Shown here piece after piece: positions 15,448 to 24,905 of a stretch of 36,233 nt of DNA. Made by a program: the position numbers and the translations under genes. Each line of letters starts with the position of its first letter. The stretch's first letter is position 1. The DNA is taken from contig DATKDU010000289.1 of the NCBI GenBank assembly GCA_035512595.1, forward strand, positions 1 to 36,233, given 5' to 3'. Below the pieces are notes generated by a model, which had not been told where the DNA came from, made no database searches, and worked only from the letters and a program-made list of their open reading frames with translations. The DNA comes from DATKDU01 sp035512595. Its GTDB lineage: Bacteria > Planctomycetota > Planctomycetia > Pirellulales > Pirellulaceae.

Positions 15448-18400
15448 ATGGACTTCGCACCTCCACTTACCAGACCAGCCAGCGACGCGGATGCCTGCGC
15501 GCCGGCGGAAGCATGCGCCGACCTCGAAGCGCGGATCGACGTTTCCGAGTCTTCGCTGGCGCAGATCCAGCGGCTCTACGACGACGGGCAGATCCTCCAG
15601 GCACATGCCGCGGCCTGCGCGATTGGCGAGTATCGCCGCTGGCAGGGGGCCAAGGCGCTAGTCCTGGCCGGAAGGCTGACGGCGCACCTGGGAGCGCCCA
15701 AGCTGTCCAGCGCCCTCTTCGCCCTCGCGTGGCGCTGCGACCGGGACGACCCGCAGGCGAGCTATTTCTACGCGATGAACCGCGTCCAATGCCGCGGGCC
15801 ATTTGCCGGCCGCGAGTTTCTCCGCCGCTATGGCGCGCTGCGCCGCGCAGCGGACGCCGATACCCTGGCATCATGGCACGCCCTGCACGCCGACGTGGCG
15901 GGCATGTTCCGCGACTTTGACGCGGCCGAGAAGTCGCTCCGCCAGGCGGAGCAGGCCGCGCCGAGCAACCCCTGGGTGCACGTCTGCCGGGCCTTCGTGC
16001 TCGAGCAGCAGGACCGCTACGACCAGGCCCTCGAGGTTGTCCAAGCGGCACTCGCGCTGCGCCCCTGGTATCGGCCCGCCGTGCAGAGCGCCGCACGGCT
16101 GCTGTCGCTCTTGTCGCGCAACGACGAAGCGCTGGCGCTCCTTACCGAAGCGGCGGCGCGGCACGAAAACTCCGGCATCGTCGGCCAGCTCTACCTGCTG
16201 CTAATGGAGCTCAAGCAGTATTCGCAAGCGCGCTTGACCCTGGACCGCTACGTCGAGCTGACGCCGCTGGCCGAAAAGGGGATCGGACAGTGGCTCGCCG
16301 CCCAGCGCTCCGAAATCGCTTACTTCACCGGCAACGTGGAGCAAGCCATCGCGCTGGCCCGTCAGTCCGAGATCGATTATTTCGTCGAAATCGCCAGCCG
16401 GCTCGCCGACCCGGCTCGTCAATCGTCCCGGCGCGTCCTCCTCCCGGTGGGATTCGTCCGGCAGCACCGGCTCACCTGCGGTCCCGCGACTCTCGCGGCG
16501 ATCGGCGCGTTCTGGAACATGCCGGTGGACCACCTGCAGGTTGCGGAGGAAATCTGCTACGACGGGACCCCGCATTACAGCGAGCGGAAGTGGGCCGAGG
16601 ACAACGGCTGGTTCGTGCGCGAGTTCTCCGTCACCGAGCAGGCCGCCGCCGCGCTGCTCGACCGCCGCATTCCCTTCACGTTCACCAGCGTCGAGCCGGC
16701 CAACTCCCACCTGCAGGCGGTGATTGGCTACGACGGCCGGCGAGGCACGCTGACCATCCGCGATCCGTACGAGCCCAACTCCCGCGAAGGGCTGGCCGAC
16801 AAGGTCCTGGCCCGGTACGCCCCGTTTGGTTCGCGCGGCATGGCGCTGGTGCCGGCAGCCAAGCGGAGCCTGATGGAGGACCTCGTCCTTCCCGACGCCG
16901 AGCTGTGGGACCTGCTTCACGAAGTCGACGGAGCGCTTCAGCAGCATCGCCGCCAGCGGGCCCGCGAGCTGGTGGACCGGATGCAGCTTCTCGATCCCGA
17001 GCACCGCCTGACCTGCGAGGCCCGCCGGCATCTGGCTTATTACGACGGCAATCCAAGCGAGCAGCTTGCCGCGGTCGAAGGGCTGCAGCGCCAATTCCCC
17101 GACAACGAGCGCTTGCAGATCGAGCGTCTGTCGCTCCTCAAAAACCATGTCCAGCGCGATGAGCTCCTGGCCATGCACCGCCAGTGGTGCGGCCGGGCCG
17201 ATTCGCACCCGATCTTCTGGCAGCAGTATGCTGGCGAGCTCCTGCACGACGCCCGTCGGCAGGAGGACGTCGTGTGGCTGCTCAAACGGGCCCTTCGCCG
17301 CTGGCCGCTGGAGGCCTCGAACTACCATCTGCTGGCCGGGGCGCATTGGATGCAGCGTCGCTTCGAGGAATCGCTGGCCCTCTACCGCCTGGCCGCCGCG
17401 CTCGACGACCGCAACGAACGTTTTGCCGGCAGCTACTTCCGCGCCTCGCTGCAGCTCAAGCAGACCGAGCAATCGCTGGCCTTCGTCCGCGAGCGGTTCG
17501 AGCGTCTCGGCCAGCGCTCCAGCCAGCCGGCGACGACGCTGGCCTACGCCCTGCTTGAGCTCGAGCGCACCGGCGAGGCGCTTGCCGTCTTGAACCGGGC
17601 AATCGAGCTGCGCCAAGGCGACGGCGACCTGCTCCTGTACGCGGCCGACACGTACTGCAGCGCCAGCAGCGAGCACATGCCGCGGGGACTGGCGCTGCTT
17701 GCGCTGGCGAAGGAAAAGTGCCCGACCCCTTCTTGGCTGCGGACCGCCGCCCGCCTGGCGCATGCTGACGGGCGAAGTGCCGAGGCCCTTGGCTATTGGC
17801 GGGAGCTGGTGGCGCTCCAGCCGCTGGCGACCGACGCCCATCAAGGGCTGGCGTGGGTGCTGGCCGAAGTGGAAGGAAATGCCGCCGCGCGGGCCCACCT
17901 GGAAGGGGCTGCCGGTGCGTTTCCGCATCATCAACCGCTGGCGGAGCTGTGGGCCGAATGGGTCCGCGACGAGCCGGCGCAGATCCGCGAGCCGATCCTG
18001 CGACGGCTGCTGGCCATCAATTCCGATCACGCCTGGGGAGCCCGCGAGCTGGCCCTCGTCCTGGCCCAGCGCCAGGAGTTTGCCGAGGCGCAAGGATTGA
18101 GCGAAGCGTCGCTGCGGATCGAACCCAGCAATCCGTCGTCGCATCAGGTCCACGCTTACGTCCTCAAGCTGCAGGGGAAGATCGACGAAGCGCGCGAGTA
18201 TCTCACCCGGTCGGTCCGCTTGTCGGTCGATTCCGATCACGCGGTCGGCGAGCTGCTGTTTCTAGCGACGACGCTCGAGGAGCGCCGCCGTGTGCTGGCC
18301 CTCGTCAAGGAGGAGCTGGAAAAGCAGGTGATCTTCGGGGACGGCCTGATCGCGTTCCGCAACTACGCCCGCGCCGTCGTTGGGGACGAAGAGCTGCTGG

Positions 18401-20532
18401 CCCTGCTGCGGGAGGCCCACCAGACCCGCCCCGACCTGTGGCACGCCTGGTCGGCCCTGATCTGGCAGCTCCACGACATGCAGCGGCTCGACGAGGCGGC
18501 CGAGCTCGCCCGCCAGGCCACCGAGCAGTTTCCGCTGCTGCCGCGCATGTGGCTCGATCGGGCTGCAGTCGAGCGGGCCCGCAACCAGCGCCAGGCCGAA
18601 AGCGACGCCTTGCACGCAGCATGGCGAATCAACCCGCGATTCAGCGAAGCAGTTTTCGCCCTGTGCGACTTCTTCGAGCGGCAGGCGGAGCCAGCGCGGA
18701 TTCGCGAGCTGCTCGAGCGCGCGGTCGCACAGAGCCCGCGCGACGCGCCGCTGAAGACGCGGCTTGCCGAGACCCTGTGGCACGCCGGCCAGCAACAGGA
18801 GGCGCTCGACCTGGTCCGCGGCGTCGTGCGGCACGAACCGGGCTATCAGCCGGCTTGGGTCGCCTTGAATGCCTGGTCAGACCAGCTCGGCTGTCCGGAA
18901 GCAGCGCTCGATTCCGCTCGCGAGCTGACGCAGTCGCGCGGCGGCGACGTCCGTTCGTGGCTCATCCTCGCTCGCCTCCTTGACGCCCCCGACCAGGCCG
19001 AGCAGCGCCTCCAGGCCAGCCGCAAGGCGCAGGCGCTCGACCCCTGGAACGTCGATGCCTACGACGCGGCGGCCGTCGCGCTGGCCTATGCCGGCCGCTA
19101 CGCGGAGGCGACTGCCGAGTGCCGCCCCGCCGTGTTCGGCAGCGATCCGCCGTCGAGCCTCCGCGCGCGGCAGGCCTGGGTCGAAGCACACCGCGGCGAC
19201 CTCCCCCGCGCCCTCGAGCTCATTCGTGCCGTCGTCCGTGAAAACCCCGGCTTTTATGGCGCGTGGGAGAAAATGTGCGACTGGGCACGCGAGGCGGGGG
19301 ACCCCGCCGCGTATCTTGAGGCCGCCGAGGCCCTCGTCCGCATCGCGCCGCAGTACGAAGTCGCCTACGGTTTCCTCGGCGAAGCCAGGCTCAAGAGCGG
19401 CGACCGCCCTGGCGCCATCGCCGCATTGACCCGTTCGTTGGAGATTCATCCGCGGTACGAGTTCGGCGGCAACTGGCTGTTTGACCTCATGCTTGAGGAC
19501 GGCAATCTCGACGAGGCGGCGCGGGTCCTGGCGGTGATGCAGCGGCACCACGATCCGTCGGCACTCCTGTCGGCCCGCGAGGCGATCCTCGCCATCCGTC
19601 AGCAGAAGGTCAATGCGGCGTGCGAGGCGCTGGCCAAGGCTTGTGTCATGGCTTCCGATACCCCCTGGTCGGTAAGCGGACCGGTGGAAGAAATGATCCA
19701 GGCCGGTTACCGGGATGCTGCTCTGGGCGTGCTGAAGGAGGCCCTCGACAAGGAGAATGCCGTCGCCGAGGTGGGACGGCAGTGGGGGGCGCTCATGGCC
19801 ACCGACAATCATTACGTTAAGGCCGATCGGTTCGCGATCCTCTTTGAGCGGGGAGCGCTGGGCGACTGGGCGTTCTACGGCTACATCGACGGCCTGCTGA
19901 AAGCAAACCGCACGAACCAACTGCTGCGAATGGTGGACGTTGCGGGCCCGTCCCTGCGGCAGCACTTGTGGGGCTGGGGGGCGATCGGCATGGCCCTGAT
20001 CAGCCTCCGCCGCTTCGACCAGGCCCGCACCTGGCAGCGGGATTGGCGCGAGCGGAATCAAGCTGAACCGTGGATGCTCTGCAACGTCGTGGAGGCGCTT
20101 CGGGCCGGCCGCCGTAACGAAGAAGCCGCGGAGTGCAGCCGGATCGCGCTGGGCAAGGAGGAGAGTCCCGCCCATCGCCTGCACCGGATCTGGCTGGCGG
20201 GGGACGCAGTCCTCGCGGAAGATGCGGCCGCGGCCCGCGACCTTCTCGCCCACATCGACCGCGATGGCCTGGGGGACGGATATGAGTTCCAGATCGAGCT
20301 GTGCCGCTGCGGCCAGGCGATGCTCGAGGCCCCGCCGGTGGACGCCGGCCAGGCGTTTGCCGAGGTTCGGTCGTCTCTGGCCAAGGCCCGCGCCGCTTTC
20401 GGCCCGCTGGAGCTGGAGCCGGCGCGGAAGGAGCTGTACTTCCGCATCGTCGCCCTGGCGGCCCGTCGCCGCGGCACCTTCTGGGCGCTCCTCTGGCATT
20501 GGTGGAAGCTGATCGATTTCCGCATTTCCTGA
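15448..20532 (+). CDS. Giant TPR protein with embedded C39-like peptidase domain
   Basis: A 1694-residue protein with no signal peptide. Residues 1-330 and about 490-1690 are tetratricopeptide-type helical repeats (for example AEKSLRQAEQAAPSNPWVHV and NRAIELRQGDGDLLLYAAD). Residues about 332-475 form a papain-like C39 domain: VRQHRLTCGPATLAAI with Gln339 as oxyanion residue and Cys344 as nucleophile, His421 in SHLQAVIGYD, and Asp439 in IRDPYEPN. All catalytic residues are present. C39 domains usually cut double-glycine leader peptides in bacteriocin exporters; here there is no ABC transporter, and the TPR arms suggest substrate or partner binding. The C terminus ends in Trp-rich ALLWHWWKLIDF. 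An IS110 remnant lies 3 nt beyond the stop. Confidence 0.88.
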   Translation: MDFAPPLTRPASDADACAPAEACADLEARIDVSESSLAQIQRLYDDGQILQAHAAACAIGEYRRWQGAKALVLAGRLTAHLGAPKLSSALFALAWRCDRDDPQASYFYAMNRVQCRGPFAGREFLRRYGALRRAADADTLASWHALHADVAGMFRDFDAAEKSLRQAEQAAPSNPWVHVCRAFVLEQQDRYDQALEVVQAALALRPWYRPAVQSAARLLSLLSRNDEALALLTEAAARHENSGIVGQLYLLLMELKQYSQARLTLDRYVELTPLAEKGIGQWLAAQRSEIAYFTGNVEQAIALARQSEIDYFVEIASRLADPARQSSRRVLLPVGFVRQHRLTCGPATLAAIGAFWNMPVDHLQVAEEICYDGTPHYSERKWAEDNGWFVREFSVTEQAAAALLDRRIPFTFTSVEPANSHLQAVIGYDGRRGTLTIRDPYEPNSREGLADKVLARYAPFGSRGMALVPAAKRSLMEDLVLPDAELWDLLHEVDGALQQHRRQRARELVDRMQLLDPEHRLTCEARRHLAYYDGNPSEQLAAVEGLQRQFPDNERLQIERLSLLKNHVQRDELLAMHRQWCGRADSHPIFWQQYAGELLHDARRQEDVVWLLKRALRRWPLEASNYHLLAGAHWMQRRFEESLALYRLAAALDDRNERFAGSYFRASLQLKQTEQSLAFVRERFERLGQRSSQPATTLAYALLELERTGEALAVLNRAIELRQGDGDLLLYAADTYCSASSEHMPRGLALLALAKEKCPTPSWLRTAARLAHADGRSAEALGYWRELVALQPLATDAHQGLAWVLAEVEGNAAARAHLEGAAGAFPHHQPLAELWAEWVRDEPAQIREPILRRLLAINSDHAWGARELALVLAQRQEFAEAQGLSEASLRIEPSNPSSHQVHAYVLKLQGKIDEAREYLTRSVRLSVDSDHAVGELLFLATTLEERRRVLALVKEELEKQVIFGDGLIAFRNYARAVVGDEELLALLREAHQTRPDLWHAWSALIWQLHDMQRLDEAAELARQATEQFPLLPRMWLDRAAVERARNQRQAESDALHAAWRINPRFSEAVFALCDFFERQAEPARIRELLERAVAQSPRDAPLKTRLAETLWHAGQQQEALDLVRGVVRHEPGYQPAWVALNAWSDQLGCPEAALDSARELTQSRGGDVRSWLILARLLDAPDQAEQRLQASRKAQALDPWNVDAYDAAAVALAYAGRYAEATAECRPAVFGSDPPSSLRARQAWVEAHRGDLPRALELIRAVVRENPGFYGAWEKMCDWAREAGDPAAYLEAAEALVRIAPQYEVAYGFLGEARLKSGDRPGAIAALTRSLEIHPRYEFGGNWLFDLMLEDGNLDEAARVLAVMQRHHDPSALLSAREAILAIRQQKVNAACEALAKACVMASDTPWSVSGPVEEMIQAGYRDAALGVLKEALDKENAVAEVGRQWGALMATDNHYVKADRFAILFERGALGDWAFYGYIDGLLKANRTNQLLRMVDVAGPSLRQHLWGWGAIGMALISLRRFDQARTWQRDWRERNQAEPWMLCNVVEALRAGRRNEEAAECSRIALGKEESPAHRLHRIWLAGDAVLAEDAAAARDLLAHIDRDGLGDGYEFQIELCRCGQAMLEAPPVDAGQAFAEVRSSLAKARAAFGPLELEPARKELYFRIVALAARRRGTFWALLWHWWKLIDFRIS

Positions 20533-20534
20533 CG

Positions 20535-20577
20535 CGCTGATAGTCTGCTTGTGGAGGTCGATGCCGACGAACTTCAT
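20535..20577 (-). pseudogene. IS110-family transposase, 5' fragment only
   Basis: Read on the minus strand from ATG 20577, with AAAAGGAG upstream as ribosome site, the codons give MKFVGIDLHKQTIS, the standard start of IS110 transposases (first Asp of the DEDD RuvC-like site). Similarity stops at about 20535, where the end of the TPR gene begins. The open frame continuing to 18877 is only the shadow of that gene. Confidence 0.75.
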
Positions 20578-20701
20578 GGGATTGCTCCTTTTGTGGAAAC
20601 CAGGTGGCGTTCAAAACCACCACCGGTTTACCACGTTTTCAAGGTCAATCCCGAAGCGGCTCGAGCTCATTTTGTCGAGCCATCGTTTCACCCTACGGCC
20701 C
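20535..20701 (-). mobile_element. Remnant left end of an IS110-type element
   Basis: It comprises the 14-codon transposase start plus up to about 124 bp of non-coding leader before the stop of the permease gene at 20702. In the IS110 group the non-coding end before the transposase encodes the bridge RNA. A 7-bp stem (TCGAGCC/GGCTCGA near 20670-20695) is visible in it. The outer limit is a guess. Confidence 0.45.
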
Positions 20702-23110
20702 CTACGGCTTGGCAGCAGGAATTTCCTTTCCATGCGGATCGACCGTCCGGCCGGCCAGCTCCGCATCGATCTCCGCCTGAAGCTCTTCGTCCAGGAAGTG
20801 CTCCATTCGTTCCGCTGGTTCATGGAGATGATCGGCCGGCAGGTCGAAGTGGGTTTCCAGGAACGATTCCCACAGGCGGTGGGCGCGAATCACGCGGCGT
20901 GCGGCGGCCCGGCCGGCGTCGGTGAGCGCGAGCGTGCCGCCGCTGGTTGTCACGTATCCGCGGCGAGCCAGTTTCCAGCGGGCCAGCCAGTCGATGACGG
21001 CCTCGCGTAGTGACCTGGCGGCGGCGGGAAAGCCCGAGACAGGTCGCGGCCTTTCTTCCTCCCGGAAGAGCCGCCCAATCACATCTTCGGCAGCAATCCG
21101 CACCGCCAGCGACCACTGCCGCAGCCACTTGCCGACAAGCCCAGTCCGCGGCGCGAGGATGACGGCCGCGCCGAATTGCAAGCCGGCGACGACGGCCATC
21201 ATTCCGGCCACGTTGGTGTTCAGCGAGGCCGCACCGAGATACCCGAACGTTGCGGAGACGGCGCCAAACAGCACGGCCCACAGGATCATGCTCCACAGCC
21301 GCTCGGTCATGAGCGCCGCTGTCGCCCCGGGAACGATGAGCATCGCCACGACGAGGATCGAGCCGACGGATTCAAAGGCCGAGACGGTAACGCCGGCCAC
21401 CATCGCCATCAGCAAGTAATGGACGGCGACGACGCGAAAGCCCATGGCCGCGGCGAGCGCCGGATCGAAGGCGACAATTTTGAGCTCCTTCCACAGGACC
21501 GCGACGAAGACGACGACCGCGAGCAGCATCGGAATCAATGAGAGGAGCGCTCGCGGCACGCTCCAGCCCCACAGCGGCACTTTCGTCGTCCAGGCGAATT
21601 CGATGAGCCCAAACAGCACGCAGTTGGCGTCGATGTGGGACTGCCGGCCCCAGAAGCCGAGCATGATGACTCCGGCGGCAAACAGCGTTGTGAAAACAAC
21701 CCCCATGCTGGCGTCTTCCGCGACTTTCCCCAGCGAATGCAGCGTCTGGGTCAGGAAGCTGGTCAGCATTCCGAGCGCCATCGCACCCAGGACCATGGGC
21801 AGCCCGTAGATTTCTCCCGTCAGCACGAAGGCAATGGCCAGGCCCGGCAAGACGCTGTGGCTGATCGCATCCCCCAGCAGGCTCATCCGCCGCAGGACCA
21901 GATAGCAGCCGAGGATTGCGCAGGCCGCGTTGCCGACGATGCCAATGCTGATCGTTCCCAGATCATAAGCCAATTGCCGCGGCTCTCCTTGCGCGAGCCG
22001 CCAGGAGTCGAGCCGCCACAGCCACCAAACCGCCAGCAGGAGCGCGGCCAAAGAGTAAGCCGCCGGCAGGATCCAGGGGCGCGAGGTACTGCGCCGCGCA
22101 GGCGGAGTCGCTTGGGTTACGTGCCGCTGCGATGGCGTTTCGCGCTGGTCCGTCGCGATCGCGAGAGCGACAGGCAGCGGGTCGGCCGTCTGGCGCTCGT
22201 CGTCAAGCTCCGCCGGCCGCCACAGCGACCGCAGCTCGCGGCGGTTGCGAACGTGGACGATCCAGCGGGCGATGAGGCCGCGTTTGATCCCCAGGAGGAG
22301 TGAAATGACAAAGAACGCCGAGCCCGTGAGCACGATGATCGGTCCAGCCGGCAGGTTGTCGAACGTGGCGCTGAGCATCGTGCCGATCAGCCCCGTCGCC
22401 AGGCCAAATGCAGCGGCAAGCCACAGCAGCTTGCTCAGGCGATCGGTCCAGAAGCGGGCCGCGGCCGCCGGCATAATGAGCAGCGCGGCCATCATCACCG
22501 CGCCGACGGCCGGCAGGCCGATCACGACCGCCACCGCAATTAGCCCCATGAGAAACAGGTCGAGTGCGAACACAGGCCAGCCCAGTGCGCTGGCAAAGCC
22601 CCGGTCGAAGGCCAGCAGCTTGAATTCCTTGTAGAGCAGCAGCACGGCCGCCAGGCAGACCGCCGCGGCAATCAGGATCAGGTAGACGTCCCCCCGCGTC
22701 ATGCCCGCGGTCTTGCCGAAGATGAACGACTCGAGGCCGGCCTGCGAGCCGCTGGTGAACTGGTTCTGGATCAGCCGCATCAGCACGCAGCCGAATCCCG
22801 GAAAGACGCTCAGCACGATGCCGATGGCGGCGTCTTCCTTGACGCGCGTATAGCGGGCCAGCAGCGCCAGCACGACCATCCCGACGATGCCGCTGACCAG
22901 CGCCCCGGCCAGCATCAGCGGCAAGTTTCGCTGCCCGACGAGGATGAACGCGATGCAAACGCCGGGCAGTCCCGCGTGGGCGACGGCATCGCCGACCAGC
23001 GATTGCTTGCGGAGGACGGCGAACGAGCCGATCAGTCCGGCACTGGCCCCCAAGAGTCCCACGCCCGCGAGCACGACGAGCGTGTTGTAGGCCAGGAGCT
23101 GGTCGATCAT
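20702..23110 (-). CDS. Fused metal ABC transporter: permease-permease-DtxR/MntR-like repressor
   Basis: An 802-residue protein. Residues 1-285 and about 345-670 are two complete ABC-3 permeases of the Mn/Zn/Fe type, each with the family blocks (SLVGDAVAHAGLPG and SLLGDAISHSVLPG; KLLAFDRGFASALGWP and KIVAFDPALAAAMGFR). A polar linker (286-345) joins them. Residues about 675-802 match a DtxR/MntR repressor: a winged-helix part (ARWKLARRGYVTTSGGTLALTDAGR), then the dimer/metal domain with His744, Glu748, His763 and E767-R-M-E770-H771, and DPHGKEIP. The ExxEH form is MntR-like. The start overlaps the ATPase stop by 4 nt (ATGA). Chlamydial YtgC-YtgR is a known permease-repressor fusion that is cleaved; release here is inferred, not seen. 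Confidence 0.9.
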   Translation of the reverse strand: MIDQLLAYNTLVVLAGVGLLGASAGLIGSFAVLRKQSLVGDAVAHAGLPGVCIAFILVGQRNLPLMLAGALVSGIVGMVVLALLARYTRVKEDAAIGIVLSVFPGFGCVLMRLIQNQFTSGSQAGLESFIFGKTAGMTRGDVYLILIAAAVCLAAVLLLYKEFKLLAFDRGFASALGWPVFALDLFLMGLIAVAVVIGLPAVGAVMMAALLIMPAAAARFWTDRLSKLLWLAAAFGLATGLIGTMLSATFDNLPAGPIIVLTGSAFFVISLLLGIKRGLIARWIVHVRNRRELRSLWRPAELDDERQTADPLPVALAIATDQRETPSQRHVTQATPPARRSTSRPWILPAAYSLAALLLAVWWLWRLDSWRLAQGEPRQLAYDLGTISIGIVGNAACAILGCYLVLRRMSLLGDAISHSVLPGLAIAFVLTGEIYGLPMVLGAMALGMLTSFLTQTLHSLGKVAEDASMGVVFTTLFAAGVIMLGFWGRQSHIDANCVLFGLIEFAWTTKVPLWGWSVPRALLSLIPMLLAVVVFVAVLWKELKIVAFDPALAAAMGFRVVAVHYLLMAMVAGVTVSAFESVGSILVVAMLIVPGATAALMTERLWSMILWAVLFGAVSATFGYLGAASLNTNVAGMMAVVAGLQFGAAVILAPRTGLVGKWLRQWSLAVRIAAEDVIGRLFREEERPRPVSGFPAAARSLREAVIDWLARWKLARRGYVTTSGGTLALTDAGRAAARRVIRAHRLWESFLETHFDLPADHLHEPAERMEHFLDEELQAEIDAELAGRTVDPHGKEIPAAKP

Positions 23111-23871
23111 GTCACGCCGCTCCCGGTCTGGAGCGCTTCGGCCGCGTGGTCGAGGACGGCCAGCCGGCCGCCGTAGGTCTTCTTCAGATTCTCCGGCGTG
23201 AACGTCGTTTCCACCGGCCCGCTGGCGACCAGCCGCACATTGAGAAGCGCGACGTAGTCAAAGTACTGCGGCACCGTTCGCAGATCGTGATGCACAGCAA
23301 TGATTGTCTTCCCCTGCTCCCGCAGGTCGGCGAGCAAGTCGAAGATGATCCGCTCGGTGGCCGCATCGACGCCGGCCATCGGCTCGTCCATGAAATAGAT
23401 ATCAGCCTCCTGAGCCAGCGCCCGGGCCAAGAATACGCGCTGCTGCTGCCCGCCGGAAAGCTGGCCGATTTGCTGCCACTCGTAATCGGGCAGACCAACT
23501 TTCCCCAGGCACTCGCGGGCCCACTGGCGCTCTTTCGTCCCAGGGCGGCGGAACCAGCCGAGCTTCCCGTACGTTCCCATCAGCACCACGTCCAGCACGC
23601 TGACCGGAAAATCCCAATCGACGCTCTCGCGCTGCGGCACGTAGCCGATGCGCTTGCGTACCTTGGCGACGCTCTGGCCGAAGATGCGCACCGACCCGCT
23701 GGCCATGGGGATCAGCCCCAGCGCTGCTTTGATCAGCGTGCTCTTGCCCGCGCCGTTGGGGCCGACGATGGCCACAAGCTGCGGCCTGTCGATGATCAGA
23801 TCGACGTCCCACAACACGGGCTTGCGCTGGTAGGCGACCGTGACGTCGTGAATATCTAAGACCGGAGACAT
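23107..23871 (-). CDS. Metal ABC transporter ATPase (TroB/MntB/ZnuC type)
   Basis: A 254-residue, full-length ATPase. Walker A is GPNGAGKS (37-44), the Q-loop YVPQRESVDWDFP (Q80), the signature LSGGQQQR (138-145), Walker B DIYFMDEP (157-164) and the H-loop AVHHDL (193-198). RESVDWDFPVSVLDVVLMG is typical of the manganese/zinc/iron chelate branch. It should power the fused permease encoded downstream, with which it overlaps by 4 nt. The binding-protein gene ends 19 nt... upstream of it in the operon order, at 23891. Confidence 0.92.
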   Translation of the reverse strand: MSPVLDIHDVTVAYQRKPVLWDVDLIIDRPQLVAIVGPNGAGKSTLIKAALGLIPMASGSVRIFGQSVAKVRKRIGYVPQRESVDWDFPVSVLDVVLMGTYGKLGWFRRPGTKERQWARECLGKVGLPDYEWQQIGQLSGGQQQRVFLARALAQEADIYFMDEPMAGVDAATERIIFDLLADLREQGKTIIAVHHDLRTVPQYFDYVALLNVRLVASGPVETTFTPENLKKTYGGRLAVLDHAAEALQTGSGVT

Positions 23872-23890
23872 GGACGGCGTTTGCCGAATC

Positions 23891-24838
23891 TCATTTCAGC
23901 GCTTTGACGATCGTATCGACGTTATGCCGAATCATCCCTTCATACGTCCCCTCCGCCGTCCCTTCCGCCCCCATCGCGTCGGAGAAGAGCTCGCCGCCAA
24001 TGACCACGGTGTGTCCCCTGGCGGCACATCCTTCCAGGAGCGACCGCACATTCTGGTCCGAAACGCTCGTTTCCACAAAGACCGCTTTGATCTTCCGCTC
24101 CACGAGAAAGCTGACCAGGTCGTTGATTTGCTTCACCCCGGCTTCGCTGTCGGTGCTGATCCCTTGAATGCCGCGGACTTCGATCTGGTAGGCTCGGCCA
24201 AAATACTGGAACGCGTCGTGGGCCGTGATCATCACCCGCTGCTCTTTGGGAATGGTTGCAATCGCGGCACTCGTCTCCTCGTGCAGTTTGGCCAGCCGCT
24301 CTTGGTAAGCCTCGCAGTTGGTGCGGTAGTCGTCGGCATTCGGCGGATCGAAGGCGACGAGCGCATCGCGAACGGCATCGGCGGCCTGGCTCCAGAGCGA
24401 GACGTCGAACCACAGGTGCGGGTCGTGAGCGCCGTTTTCATCGTGCAGGATTTTGTCTTCAGGGATGGCTGTTGTCACTGCGACCGCCGGCTTGCGGTCA
24501 GCCAGGTTCTCGAGCAGATCGGTCATCCGCCCTTCCAGGTGGAGCCCCGAATAGAAGACCATGTCCGCGCCGGTAAGCAGGCCGACGTCGCCGGGGGACG
24601 CCTGATAGAGGTGCGGATCGACGCCGGCCTTCATGAGCGCCGTCACCTTGACGTGCTCGCCGCCGACATTCCTCGCCAGGTCGGCAACCATGCCTGTGGT
24701 GCAGACGATGCGGATGGGGTGTTTGCCCGTAAATTGCTTCACCGCGGAAGACTTACTGCCTCCCGTCGAGGCGGACTCAAAACAGCCAGCCATCGCCCCT
24801 AAGACCACAAGGGCGAACAACCCAGTTGCGCGAATCAT
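23891..24838 (-). CDS. Metal-binding lipoprotein of Zn/Mn ABC transporter (TroA/ZnuA family)
   Basis: A 315-residue protein starting at ATG 24838; a GTG two codons upstream is too close to the GGAAAG site. The lipobox MAGC puts the lipidated cysteine at residue 19. Cluster A-I fold features are IRIVCTTGMVADLARNVGG and VDPHLYQASPGDV. Metal ligands by position are His76 (DPHLY), His141 (DPHLW), His207 (AHDAFQYFG) and Asp287 (SDAMG), the His-His-His-Asp set of TroA rather than the Glu-containing PsaA set. It captures Zn2+, Mn2+ or Fe2+ and delivers it to the permease. It is the first gene of the operon, with a promoter-like site and palindrome upstream. Confidence 0.92.
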   Translation of the reverse strand: MIRATGLFALVVLGAMAGCFESASTGGSKSSAVKQFTGKHPIRIVCTTGMVADLARNVGGEHVKVTALMKAGVDPHLYQASPGDVGLLTGADMVFYSGLHLEGRMTDLLENLADRKPAVAVTTAIPEDKILHDENGAHDPHLWFDVSLWSQAADAVRDALVAFDPPNADDYRTNCEAYQERLAKLHEETSAAIATIPKEQRVMITAHDAFQYFGRAYQIEVRGIQGISTDSEAGVKQINDLVSFLVERKIKAVFVETSVSDQNVRSLLEGCAARGHTVVIGGELFSDAMGAEGTAEGTYEGMIRHNVDTIVKALK

Positions 24839-24877
24839 GGCCACTTTCCGCAGCTTGCTAGCCGCTATTTTTGGATG

Positions 24878-24895
24878 TCGAAACGATAATTTCGA
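24878..24895. promoter_or_regulatory. Candidate metal-repressor operator
   Basis: TCGAAACGATAATTTCGA: perfect 6-bp half-sites TCGAAA/TTTCGA around a 6-bp AT-rich centre, 40 bp before the lipoprotein start and just downstream of the putative -10. The size and place fit a DtxR/MntR/Zur-type operator. The family assignment is inference. Confidence 0.5.
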
Positions 24896-24905
24896 TTACT
24901 CTAAA

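Noticed and set aside
16201..18240. A 679-codon frame on the minus strand
   Set aside because: Shadow of the TPR gene; no domain-like pattern and no ribosome site.
18877..20577. A 566-codon open frame opposite the TPR gene that begins like an IS110 transposase
   Set aside because: Only the first 14 codons resemble a transposase; the rest is the GC-rich shadow of the TPR gene.
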